From the NCBI GenBank assembly GCA_017551095.1, contig JAFZMQ010000011.1, forward strand, positions 1 to 64,000: a DNA stretch of 64,000 nucleotides, read 5' to 3'. Positions 49,114-57,122 of this stretch are shown piece after piece (positions within the stretch are counted from its first letter, which is position 1; the number at the start of each line of letters is the position of its first letter). The notes under the pieces were generated by a model. The model did not search any database. It had not been told where the DNA came from and saw nothing but the letters and a program-made list of their open reading frames with translations. The stretch comes from Clostridia bacterium. Its GTDB lineage: Bacteria; Bacillota; Clostridia; UBA1381. The position numbers and the translations under genes are program-made.

Positions 49114-50135
49114 ATGAAATCCTCCTCTCCCGAAAGTTCGCCTATGAATGCTGTAATTAGCTTTGCTACATCCTCGGCATCACTTATGCTTATAGTTTCT
49201 ACAAGCGTATGCATATATTTAAGCGGAATTGACAAAAGCCCCGTAGGTATTCCCTCACGCACGACCTGTATCTGCCAAGCGTCTGTGCCTGTGTTTCCAC
49301 CGTCAACATCTATCTGGAATTTGATGTTATGCTTTTTAGCCGCATTTGTTAAAAGTTCGTACATTTTGGGGTGAATATTCGGGCCGCAGGTGATAACTGC
49401 TCCCCCGCCTATTTCATAGGCACAGTATGAGTTATCAGGCGTGATTCCGTGACACACATCTATTGCAATCGCAAAATCAGGCTCTACCGAAAATGACGCC
49501 GTCATAGCACCAAAGCCGCCGACTTCTTCCTGAACCGAGCAAACTGCATAAACATCAACCGCTAAATTAGAAATGTTTTTCATTACATCAATCAAAACTG
49601 CAATACTTGCTCTGTCGTCCAGCGATTTCCCCGTAATCTGACCGTCTGCAAGTTCTTCTGCCACTGTTGAAAATGAGATTGAATCACCGACAGATACTTG
49701 TTTTTTTACTTCCTCAAAGGAAAGTCCGGTGTCTATCGACATATCTTCAATTTTTACCGATTTTTTGTCCTCGCCGTCCGACATAATATGCGGCGGTTTT
49801 GCACCGATTACGCCCTTTAAGTCCTTTTTACCGTGAACAATAACCTCCATTGCGGGAAGTATTCTTGCATCAACTCCGCCGACATTGACAAAAGTTATGA
49901 ACCCGTTTTCGTCAATATTTTTGACCATAAGCCCTATTTCGTCGATATGTGCTTCAATCAGGAGTTTTTTTGCGTTTGGTTTTCCGCAGTATTTTACCGC
50001 TATCACATTTCCTAATGTGTCGATTTTCACCTCGTTACAATAAGGAGAAAGCATATCTTTGATTTCGCCGTTTATGCGGTATTCAAAACCTGAAATCCCA
50101 TGCAGTCCGCTTAGCTTTTTTATTAACTCTTTCAC
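49104..50135 (-). CDS. M42-family metallo-aminopeptidase, copy 1
   Basis: First of the three tandem M42 genes, 343 residues, starting at GTG 5 bp after GAGGTG. Motifs are EAHIDEIG (~63-70), LDDRAS (~178-183), catalytic VQEEVGGFGA (~209-218), AIDVCHG and GGNTGTDAWQIQ. The third metal-ligand segment is more divergent than in copies 2 and 3. It lies 4 bp downstream of murD, so the cluster is probably transcribed with murD from the promoter at 51.5 kb. Confidence 0.92.
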   Translation of the reverse strand: MKELIKKLSGLHGISGFEYRINGEIKDMLSPYCNEVKIDTLGNVIAVKYCGKPNAKKLLIEAHIDEIGLMVKNIDENGFITFVNVGGVDARILPAMEVIVHGKKDLKGVIGAKPPHIMSDGEDKKSVKIEDMSIDTGLSFEEVKKQVSVGDSISFSTVAEELADGQITGKSLDDRASIAVLIDVMKNISNLAVDVYAVCSVQEEVGGFGAMTASFSVEPDFAIAIDVCHGITPDNSYCAYEIGGGAVITCGPNIHPKMYELLTNAAKKHNIKFQIDVDGGNTGTDAWQIQVVREGIPTGLLSIPLKYMHTLVETISISDAEDVAKLITAFIGELSGEEDFICI

Positions 50136-50139
50136 TTTT

Positions 50140-51498
50140 TCACCTCAGATTATTTACAAAGTCTTTAAAAAGATTTCCTCTTTCCTCAAAATTTTTGAAC
50201 ATATCAAAGCTTGTCGATGCCGGTGACAATATTACAATGTCGCCGTCTTTTGCAAGGCTTTTTGCAGTATCTACGACTTCCGGATATGTCTCGCATTTTA
50301 TGATTTTTATATCGGTATCTTTATCATAGTCCTTTAAGGATTTTTCGATTTTATCTGATGTTTTGCCGATAAGTATCAATATTTTAACCTTTTCCGCAAG
50401 ATGCGGACCTAAATCGTCATAGGGTATGCCTTTATCTTTTCCACCTGCAATTAAAATCACTTTTTTATCAAATACTTTAAGCGTGTTAATTGTGCGGTTG
50501 GGGCTGGAATCAATGGAGCTGTTATAGTAGCTTACGCCGTTTAAATTCCTGATGAATTCAATCCTGTGCGGGACACCGCCAAAAGTTTTTGCAACCTCCA
50601 AAACCGCCTCGTCCGTTGCCAATCCTTCTGTTGCTGCGATTGCCGCCATATAATTTTCAACATTATGCATACCGGGAATTTTTATATCGGAAATTTTTAA
50701 AACCGGTTTTCCGTTTCTTAAAATAACGCCGTCTTTTAGTGACATATACGCATCTATCTTAGAGGAAAAATCCAAGAGTTTCCCCTTTGCCTCTTTGCCG
50801 ATTTTAGCAGTTACATCATTTGCCGCATTGACTATCAGAATATCGTCCTCATTTTGATACCGCATAATGTTCTTTTTGGCGTCAATGTATTCTTCGTAAT
50901 CCTTGTGCATATCAAGATGATTTGGTGTAATGTTGGTAATAACCGCAACATCAGGCGATTTTTTCATAGAATGCAGTTGGAAGCTGGAAAGCTCCAAAAC
51001 TACTATATCGCTTTTTTTCATCTTTTCTGTATCGCATAAAAGCGGATTTCCGATATTTCCGCCAAGCCAGACTTTATATCCACTCTTTTTCAAAATTTCA
51101 TAAATCAGCGTTGTAGTTGTTGTTTTTCCGTCACTACCCGTAACTGCGATAATTTTTGACGGGCATACTTCAAAAAACACTTCCATTTCGCTCGTTATTA
51201 TAGCACCTTTTTCCTTTGCTTTTATAAGCGACGGATTATCAAACCTGAGCCCCGGAGTTTTAAAAACCATTTCACCCTCTATATTATCAAGATAGTTTTC
51301 GCCCAAAACTGTTTTTACTCCGAGCTTATTCATTTCATCATAAATCTCGCCAAGCTGCTCTTTTGTTCGTTTATCGTAGGCGGTGACTTCCGCACCGGCA
51401 TCCTTTAAGTATTTTATTAGCGGTCTATTGGAAATGCCAATTCCTATTACCGCTATTTTCTTATTTTTAACGCTGTCTTTGAATTCATTTATGTTCAT
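50140..51498 (-). CDS. murD: UDP-N-acetylmuramoyl-L-alanine:D-glutamate ligase MurD
   Basis: Cytosolic Mur ligase adding D-Glu to UDP-MurNAc-L-Ala in peptidoglycan synthesis. The 452-residue protein has an N-terminal Rossmann domain, ATP loop TGSDGKTTTT (~116-125), NITPNHLDMH (~183-192) and a C-terminal domain with the GGKDKG (~351-356) and LSPASTSFDMF motifs. GAGGG precedes the ATG. It stands apart from any mra/dcw cluster and instead heads the M42 aminopeptidase genes. Confidence 0.96.
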   Translation of the reverse strand: MNINEFKDSVKNKKIAVIGIGISNRPLIKYLKDAGAEVTAYDKRTKEQLGEIYDEMNKLGVKTVLGENYLDNIEGEMVFKTPGLRFDNPSLIKAKEKGAIITSEMEVFFEVCPSKIIAVTGSDGKTTTTTLIYEILKKSGYKVWLGGNIGNPLLCDTEKMKKSDIVVLELSSFQLHSMKKSPDVAVITNITPNHLDMHKDYEEYIDAKKNIMRYQNEDDILIVNAANDVTAKIGKEAKGKLLDFSSKIDAYMSLKDGVILRNGKPVLKISDIKIPGMHNVENYMAAIAATEGLATDEAVLEVAKTFGGVPHRIEFIRNLNGVSYYNSSIDSSPNRTINTLKVFDKKVILIAGGKDKGIPYDDLGPHLAEKVKILILIGKTSDKIEKSLKDYDKDTDIKIIKCETYPEVVDTAKSLAKDGDIVILSPASTSFDMFKNFEERGNLFKDFVNNLR

Positions 51499-51537
51499 AT
51501 TAAAATCCCTCTCGATTTTTTATTTAGTTACCGTAAT

Positions 51538-51566
51538 ATTATAACACATTCTCCTGAATTTAACAA
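51538..51566 (-). promoter_or_regulatory. murD promoter
   Basis: Minus strand TTGTTA (51561-51566), 17-bp spacer, TATAAT (51538-51543), 40 bp before the murD start. Confidence 0.7.
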
Positions 51567-51574
51567 GGCAAATA

Positions 51575-51607
51575 CAAAAAAAGGACTTTATGCAAGTCCT
51601 TTTTTTC
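51575..51607 (-). terminator. Terminator of the ispH-rpsA operon
   Basis: AAAAAAAGGACTT-tatgc-AAGTCCTTTTTTT (arms read the same on both strands) directly after the ispH-rpsA stop and upstream of the murD promoter. Confidence 0.88.
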
Positions 51608-51608
51608 A

Positions 51609-53789
51609 TTATTCTTGCGGCTCTTCCTCTGCCTTTGGTTCTTCTTCCTTAGGCTCTGCCTTTTTCCTTGTTCTTCTTACAGTCTTTTTAGGAGCTTCTT
51701 CCGCAGGTTCTTCTGCCTTTTCTTCCTCTTGGGGAGCTTCCTCTGCCGGTTCAGAAGGTGCAGGAGCTTCTTCTTTTACTTCGTCTTTTGCATCTTCTTC
51801 TGCAATAAACTTTTCAATATCAACAGGAACCGTTTCCTCTTGCGGTACAGGCTCTTCTGCTACTTCTTCCTCTTTCTTTTCTTCAACAGAAGGAGCAATT
51901 AAAGCTCTTATAGAAAGGCTGATTTTATTCAAATCCCAATCAAGTGCTACAACCTTTGCTTCAACTTCCTGACCTATTGATAAAACATCCTCAGGTTTAC
52001 CGATTTTTCTATCTGCAATTTGCGAAATATGGATAAGACCGTCAATATTAGGCATAATCTCTGCAAATGCACCAAACGGCATCATACGCACGATTTTACA
52101 CTTAACAACATCACCTAAGTTAATTTTAGCCTTTGCAATAACCCAAGGATTATCCTCAGCCTTTTTATAGCCCAAGGAAATCTTTTTGGTTTCAGCATTC
52201 AAGTCCTTTATATAAACCTTTAAAACATCGCCTTCGCTTACAACTTCTGACGGGTGCTTAATCTTATTCCATGAAAGTTCGGAAACATGAACAAGTCCGT
52301 CAATGCCGCCCAAATCAACAAAAGCACCAAAAGATGTAACAGACTTAACTACGCCGGAATACTCCTTGCCGATTTCAGCCTCGCTCCAGAATTTGTCCTC
52401 AGCTGCCTTCTTTTCTTCTTCAAGAAGAACTCTTACCGAGCCGATTGCTCTCTTTCTTCTCTCATCCATTTCGATTAGACGGATTTTAACGTTATTGCCA
52501 AGCAGCATATCAAGATTTTGAACATATCTTAATGATGCCTGTCTTGCAGGAATGAATATTTGCATATCGTCTGCAAGGGCAATAACTCCGCCGCGGACAG
52601 CCTTGATGATTTTGCCTTCCAAAACAGTCTTGTTTTCAAAAGCTTCTTTCATCTTGTTCCAGCTTTCCATTGCGATAACTTTCTTTCTGGAAAGGACAAC
52701 CTTGCCCTCTGCATCGTTTACGCCTACAACGTAAACCTGAATTGTGTCGCCAACCTTAACGATGTCGGATGCCTTCAAATACGGATCGTCCGACAACTGA
52801 TCAACTGCAAGTTGACCGTTATATTTAAAGCCGCCGAGGTCCACAATGACCTCATTGTTGCGAATTTCAACAACTGTTGCGTCAACAATATCTCCGTTAT
52901 TCAAAGTTTTTGTTCCGTACTTTTCAAAAAGCTCGGCGAAAGATTCCTCATTTCTGATTTTTTCTTCCATAGTCGTAAAAACCTCCTCGATAGTTCGTGC
53001 CGGAGTTGACGCCCCCGCCGTTATGCCTATCTTTTTATTTTTTATATGTAAATCCTGAGGGATTTCCTCAAAATTTTCAATAAAGTAAGTTTCAGGGCAA
53101 TTTTCGCTTGAAATCTTGAATAGCTTTCCCGTATTTGAGCTTTCCTTGCTTCCTATAACAAACATCATATCCGAACGTTTTGAAAGCTCTGCCGCCTCAC
53201 CCTGTCTATCCTTAGTAGCTCCACATATTGTATCAAAAACTAACACCTTTTTGCAAGTATTTTTAATATTTTGTACTATTTGCACAAAAACATTCCTGTT
53301 TATTGTCGTTTGTGCTACAATACATATGGGTTTTTCCGCAAATTCCTGCGGCATTTTAAAGTTTTCATCATAGGTAATTATAGCATCATCACCGCACCAG
53401 CCGTTAATCCCTATCACTTCGGGGTGATTTTTGTCACCTACTATGACAATTTTATAGCCGTTTTTATAATGTTCTTCTGCTATTTTATGTATTTTAGATA
53501 CAAAAGGGCATGTCAAGTCGATTATTTTATGGTCTTTAAGCGAGTCTATAACGCTCTTTTTTACCCCGTGTGTCCGTATGATTACAATCGCACCGCTTGG
53601 TATATCTTCGATATTTTCATACGAAAAAACACCGTGCTTTTCCAAGTCGGAAACGACTACGCGATTATGTATAAGATGCCCGAGTGTTACAATTTTGCCG
53701 TCTTCTCCTTCGATCGCCTCGTATGTTTTTTGAACGGCTCGTTTTACGCCATAGCAAAAACCCGCGGTCTTTGCAATTTCTATACTCAT
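51609..53789 (-). CDS. ispH-rpsA: IspH (HMBPP reductase)-ribosomal protein S1 fusion
   Basis: A 726-residue fusion seen in many Clostridia. Residues 1-280 are 4-hydroxy-3-methylbut-2-enyl diphosphate reductase, the last enzyme of the MEP isoprenoid pathway, with the three cluster cysteines in GFCYGVKRA (Cys12), DLTCPFVSKIH and DTICGATKDRQ. Residues ~300-630 hold four S1 RNA-binding domains (GTILDATVVEIRN, GVIALADDMQIF, GAFVDLGGIDGLVHVSEL, GAFAEIMPNIDGLIHISQ). The last ~100 residues are low-complexity Glu/Pro/Ala with one basic patch TVRRTRKKA. It overlaps plsC by 4 bp in the cmk-plsC-ispH order typical of Firmicutes. Confidence 0.96.
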   Translation of the reverse strand: MSIEIAKTAGFCYGVKRAVQKTYEAIEGEDGKIVTLGHLIHNRVVVSDLEKHGVFSYENIEDIPSGAIVIIRTHGVKKSVIDSLKDHKIIDLTCPFVSKIHKIAEEHYKNGYKIVIVGDKNHPEVIGINGWCGDDAIITYDENFKMPQEFAEKPICIVAQTTINRNVFVQIVQNIKNTCKKVLVFDTICGATKDRQGEAAELSKRSDMMFVIGSKESSNTGKLFKISSENCPETYFIENFEEIPQDLHIKNKKIGITAGASTPARTIEEVFTTMEEKIRNEESFAELFEKYGTKTLNNGDIVDATVVEIRNNEVIVDLGGFKYNGQLAVDQLSDDPYLKASDIVKVGDTIQVYVVGVNDAEGKVVLSRKKVIAMESWNKMKEAFENKTVLEGKIIKAVRGGVIALADDMQIFIPARQASLRYVQNLDMLLGNNVKIRLIEMDERRKRAIGSVRVLLEEEKKAAEDKFWSEAEIGKEYSGVVKSVTSFGAFVDLGGIDGLVHVSELSWNKIKHPSEVVSEGDVLKVYIKDLNAETKKISLGYKKAEDNPWVIAKAKINLGDVVKCKIVRMMPFGAFAEIMPNIDGLIHISQIADRKIGKPEDVLSIGQEVEAKVVALDWDLNKISLSIRALIAPSVEEKKEEEVAEEPVPQEETVPVDIEKFIAEEDAKDEVKEEAPAPSEPAEEAPQEEEKAEEPAEEAPKKTVRRTRKKAEPKEEEPKAEEEPQE

Positions 53790-54373
53790 TCGGATTCCTC
53801 CAAAGAATAGATTTTATCCAGAATTTCCTGACTAAGCTCCGTAAGCTTTTCCGAACTTAATTTTTGGTCATAGTATTCATCAAGATAAATGGGCTTTCCG
53901 TAAATTACCGTGATTTTATGCATAAACTTATACTCACCGCATATTTTAATCGGCAAAACAGGCACTTTCGCATGGGTTGCAAACATTGCAACTCCCGGTT
54001 TTGCAGGAACAATTTCGTCCTTATCAATTCGTTTGCCCTCCGGAAAAAGCATCATAACCTTATCCTGTTTTAAAATGCTGAGCCCTGTCTTTACTGCACC
54101 AATATCCCCTTTTCCGCGGTTTACAGGGAACGCTCCCAAGGATTTTAAAATATATCCGAATGGCTTAAACTTAAACAGCTCCTTTTTGCCCATAAACGCA
54201 ATCTGCCTTTTTGATGTAGCAGCAATAACCACCGGGTCATAGCAAGACCTATGATTTGCGGCATAGATAATTCCGCCGCTTTTTATCTCATTTTCATTTC
54301 CTACCGCTTTAATTCTGAATACAAAAAACAGATAAATCCTGGCAAGAGTGACTGCAAATCTGTAAAACATCAC
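53786..54373 (-). CDS. plsC: 1-acyl-sn-glycerol-3-phosphate acyltransferase PlsC
   Basis: Membrane-associated acyltransferase making phosphatidic acid from lysophosphatidic acid. The 195-residue length is usual for the short Firmicutes form. Motif I NHRSCYDP (NHx4D, ~37-44), GKKELFKF (~58-65), LFPEGKRID (~110-118) and PVLPIKICG (~139-147) are all present. An N-terminal hydrophobic segment (~5-18) anchors it. It overlaps cmk and ispH-rpsA by 4 bp each. Confidence 0.94.
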   Translation of the reverse strand: MMFYRFAVTLARIYLFFVFRIKAVGNENEIKSGGIIYAANHRSCYDPVVIAATSKRQIAFMGKKELFKFKPFGYILKSLGAFPVNRGKGDIGAVKTGLSILKQDKVMMLFPEGKRIDKDEIVPAKPGVAMFATHAKVPVLPIKICGEYKFMHKITVIYGKPIYLDEYYDQKLSSEKLTELSQEILDKIYSLEESE

Positions 54374-55029
54374 ATTTTCTCCTTTGCAAGTTTTAAAATG
54401 CAGTTTTTGACGTCGTCAATAGACATAGTTGTAGTATCAACCAAAATAGCGTCATCCGCTTGTCTTAGCGGTGCAAATTCACGCTCAGAGTCGTTTTTGT
54501 CCCGATATTCAATATCCCTTTTAACCTGTTCAAAATCTGCTGTCTGCCCTTTTTCATGAAGCTCTTTTAATCGTCTTTTCGCACGTTCGTCGGAAGATGC
54601 GGTAAGAAAGATTTTAAGCTCGGCATCAGGTAGAACATATGTGCCTATATCCCTGCCGTCCATAATTACATCATGACCTTCTGCAAGTTCGCGTTGAAGT
54701 TCAACAAGTTTAAGTCTTACCGCCGGAATAACGGCTATATTCGACGCTCCGATACTCACATCTGCCTCTCTTATGCGTTTTGAAACATCTTTTCCGCAGA
54801 GAATGATTTTCTGCCCGTCCTCGTCATATTCTATATCAATTTTAATTCTATCCAAAACTTCTTTTGTGAATGACTTTTCACAAATTTCAATCCCGTTTTC
54901 AATTGCATAGAGTGCTGACGCACGGTACATTGCACCCGTATCTATATAGATAAACCCAAGCTGTCTTGCAACTAATTTTGCGATTGAACTTTTTCCTGCA
55001 CCCGCAGGTCCGTCAATAGCTATTTTCAT
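54370..55029 (-). CDS. cmk: Cytidylate kinase Cmk
   Basis: Phosphorylates CMP and dCMP. The 219-residue protein has the P-loop GPAGAGKSSIAK (6-17), the DTGAMYRA motif (~31-38) and the MDGRDIGTYV segment (~95-104), and ends in the LID/C-terminal helices. GGAAAAG precedes the ATG. Its stop overlaps plsC. Part of the conserved cmk-plsC-ispH-rpsA cluster. Confidence 0.97.
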   Translation of the reverse strand: MKIAIDGPAGAGKSSIAKLVARQLGFIYIDTGAMYRASALYAIENGIEICEKSFTKEVLDRIKIDIEYDEDGQKIILCGKDVSKRIREADVSIGASNIAVIPAVRLKLVELQRELAEGHDVIMDGRDIGTYVLPDAELKIFLTASSDERAKRRLKELHEKGQTADFEQVKRDIEYRDKNDSEREFAPLRQADDAILVDTTTMSIDDVKNCILKLAKEKM

Positions 55030-55053
55030 AACACTTTTCCTTTCAATGTTGAT

Positions 55054-56271
55054 TCACGCATTTTCTCCTGCTAAAACGCCTGTTGAAAATGCAATTTGCA
55101 GGTTAAATCCGCCTGTATAGGCATCAACGTCAATCATTTCGCCTGCAAAATAAAGACCTTTCACAATTCGTGATTCCATAGTTTTTGGATTTATTTCGGA
55201 AACCGCAACCCCGCCTGATGTTATTATCGCTTCCCCGATAGGTCTTGCACCTGAAACGGTAAGCGGAAGTGCCTTAATAACATTTAAAATCCTTTTCCGT
55301 TCTTCTTTTGACACGCTTGATGTTTCCTTATGCGGCTCTAATCCTGCAATGCTTATTATAACAGGAATCAGGGCTTTTGGCAATAGCTCTTCAAGAGAAT
55401 TTACAAGGTGCTTTTTTGAGAATTTTTCAAAATCTCTTATAATTCTTTTATCAAGCGTTCCCATATCAAGTGCAGGTTTTAAGTCAATATACGCCTTGCA
55501 CGGCATTTTATCCTTTATGTGTGCCGATGCGGAAAGTATGATAGGTCCTGAAACTCCGAAATGTGTAAAAAGCATTTCCCCAAAATCGTTATAGAGTTTT
55601 CCGTTTTCATCAAAAAAGCTTATTGAAACATTCTTTAATGTGAGTCCCATCAGGCTTTTAACCCACTTTTCCTTTGTCACAAGCGGCACAAGCGATGGTT
55701 TTATCGGTGTTATCATATGCCCGAGCTTTTTTGCGATTTTATATCCGCTCCCGTCCGAGCCTGTAAGAGGATATGACGCTCCGCCCGTTGCGAGAATCAC
55801 ACTGTCTGCCGCAAAAACGCCCTTATCTGTTTTTACCGCTGAAACTACTCCGTTTTCTGTAACTATATCTATTGCATTTGCCTTTATAATCCGTACATTT
55901 TTCCCCTTCGCAAATTTAACAAGCGCATCCGCAACATCTTTCGCCCTGTCGCTTTCGGGAAAAACACGCTCCCCTCTTTCAACCTTTGTAGAAACCCCAA
56001 GTTCCTTTAAAAGTTCTATCATATCAACATTTGAAAAATTGTTAAAGGCACTGTATAGAAATTTGCTGTTTGTCGGAATATTTTCAAAAAACTTATCAAT
56101 AGGCAGTGCATTTGTTATATTGCATCTGCCTTTTCCCGTGATTCTGAGTTTTCTACCTAAAATATCATTTTTATCAATGAGAATAACCTTTTCGGCTCTG
56201 TTTTTTGCGATTCCGCAGCTCATAAGCCCTGCTGCTCCGCCGCCGATTATTACAATCGTTCTATCCGTCAT
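55054..56271 (-). CDS. HI0933/YhiN-family flavoprotein (BaiN-like)
   Basis: A 405-residue FAD-dependent oxidoreductase. N-terminal dinucleotide fold GGGAAGLMSC (10-19), KLRITGKGRCNITN (~41-54), ATGGASYPLTGSDGSGY (~161-177) and the C-terminal GLYFAGEMIDVDAYTGGFN (~373-391) are the family signature. Cellular function is not settled; one relative (BaiN) acts in bile acid 7-alpha-dehydroxylation, but members are widespread in Firmicutes without that pathway. It overlaps the RpiR gene by 4 bp and lies 24 bp upstream of cmk. Confidence 0.88.
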   Translation of the reverse strand: MTDRTIVIIGGGAAGLMSCGIAKNRAEKVILIDKNDILGRKLRITGKGRCNITNALPIDKFFENIPTNSKFLYSAFNNFSNVDMIELLKELGVSTKVERGERVFPESDRAKDVADALVKFAKGKNVRIIKANAIDIVTENGVVSAVKTDKGVFAADSVILATGGASYPLTGSDGSGYKIAKKLGHMITPIKPSLVPLVTKEKWVKSLMGLTLKNVSISFFDENGKLYNDFGEMLFTHFGVSGPIILSASAHIKDKMPCKAYIDLKPALDMGTLDKRIIRDFEKFSKKHLVNSLEELLPKALIPVIISIAGLEPHKETSSVSKEERKRILNVIKALPLTVSGARPIGEAIITSGGVAVSEINPKTMESRIVKGLYFAGEMIDVDAYTGGFNLQIAFSTGVLAGENA

Positions 56272-57122
56272 TTTGTATCATATACTCCGTATTCGTCCCA
56301 GATTTTTTCAAGCCGTTCAAAATTTGTATGTAAAAGCTGTCTGTTTTTAAGTCCTACGGAAGCTATAAGCGCGTTTATAAGACTTATTGCAGCCGTCAGA
56401 GAATCCGCAAATGAAGTTGTATCACATTCGGCAAAGAGGCATATATCGGACATATTTGAAACAGGCGAATTTTTGCTGTCTGTAATTCCGATTACCGTTG
56501 CATTGTTTCTTTTTGCGTATTCAAGAGCTTTTATGGTGTTTTGTGAATATCTCGGAAAGCTCATGCCTATAAATACATCACCCTCTTTGATATTCATAAT
56601 CTGCTCAAAAAGGTCATCACCGCCCGTAGATTTTATAAGACGCACATTATCGAAAATCAGATGCAGATAAAATCCCGCAAATTCGGCAAGAGCCGCAGCA
56701 CTCCTCACGCCTGTTATATAAATTCTTTTTGCCGACGATATTGCTTCTACGGCTTCTTCAAACTGTTTTCTATCAATATTTTCAAGCGTCTTTTCAATAT
56801 GCATAATATCCGATTTTAAAACTCTGTCTAAAACGCTCTCCTCGTCCATTTTTTCGTATGTGAGCTCCATTCTCTGAATTGAGGTGAGTTTTCCTTTCAC
56901 ATAGCTTAAAAGGTTTTTTTGGAAAATCGGATATCCCGAAAAGCCAAGTTTTTCGGCAAATCTGACAACGGTGGCTTCGCTTACTCCCGTTCTCTCGGAC
57001 AGCTTTGACACCGTCATATACGCCGTTTTTTCAGGATTATTGATTATAAAATCGGCTATTTTTTTATGACTTTTACTTAAAGTGTCTCTTTTATCTCTTA
57101 CAAGAGCTAATATATCAGTCAT
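56268..57122 (-). CDS. MurR/RpiR-family transcription regulator
   Basis: A 284-residue regulator with an N-terminal HTH_6 domain (~1-75, SKLSERTGVSEATVVRFAEKLG) and a C-terminal SIS phosphosugar-binding domain (~105-245; IYITGVRSAAALAEF, GMSFPRYSQNTIKALEYA). I place the start at 57122, where AAGGA lies 8 bp upstream; an ATG 9 bp earlier has no usable spacing. It overlaps the end of the upstream substrate-binding protein gene. Such regulators respond to amino-sugar or sugar phosphates; no catabolic genes flank it. Confidence 0.88.
   Translation of the reverse strand: MTDILALVRDKRDTLSKSHKKIADFIINNPEKTAYMTVSKLSERTGVSEATVVRFAEKLGFSGYPIFQKNLLSYVKGKLTSIQRMELTYEKMDEESVLDRVLKSDIMHIEKTLENIDRKQFEEAVEAISSAKRIYITGVRSAAALAEFAGFYLHLIFDNVRLIKSTGGDDLFEQIMNIKEGDVFIGMSFPRYSQNTIKALEYAKRNNATVIGITDSKNSPVSNMSDICLFAECDTTSFADSLTAAISLINALIASVGLKNRQLLHTNFERLEKIWDEYGVYDTK

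Noticed and set aside
55640-56350. 236-residue plus-strand open frame opposite the HI0933-like gene
   Set aside because: Antisense shadow with no recognisable domain and no ribosome binding site; the minus-strand frame has full family motifs.
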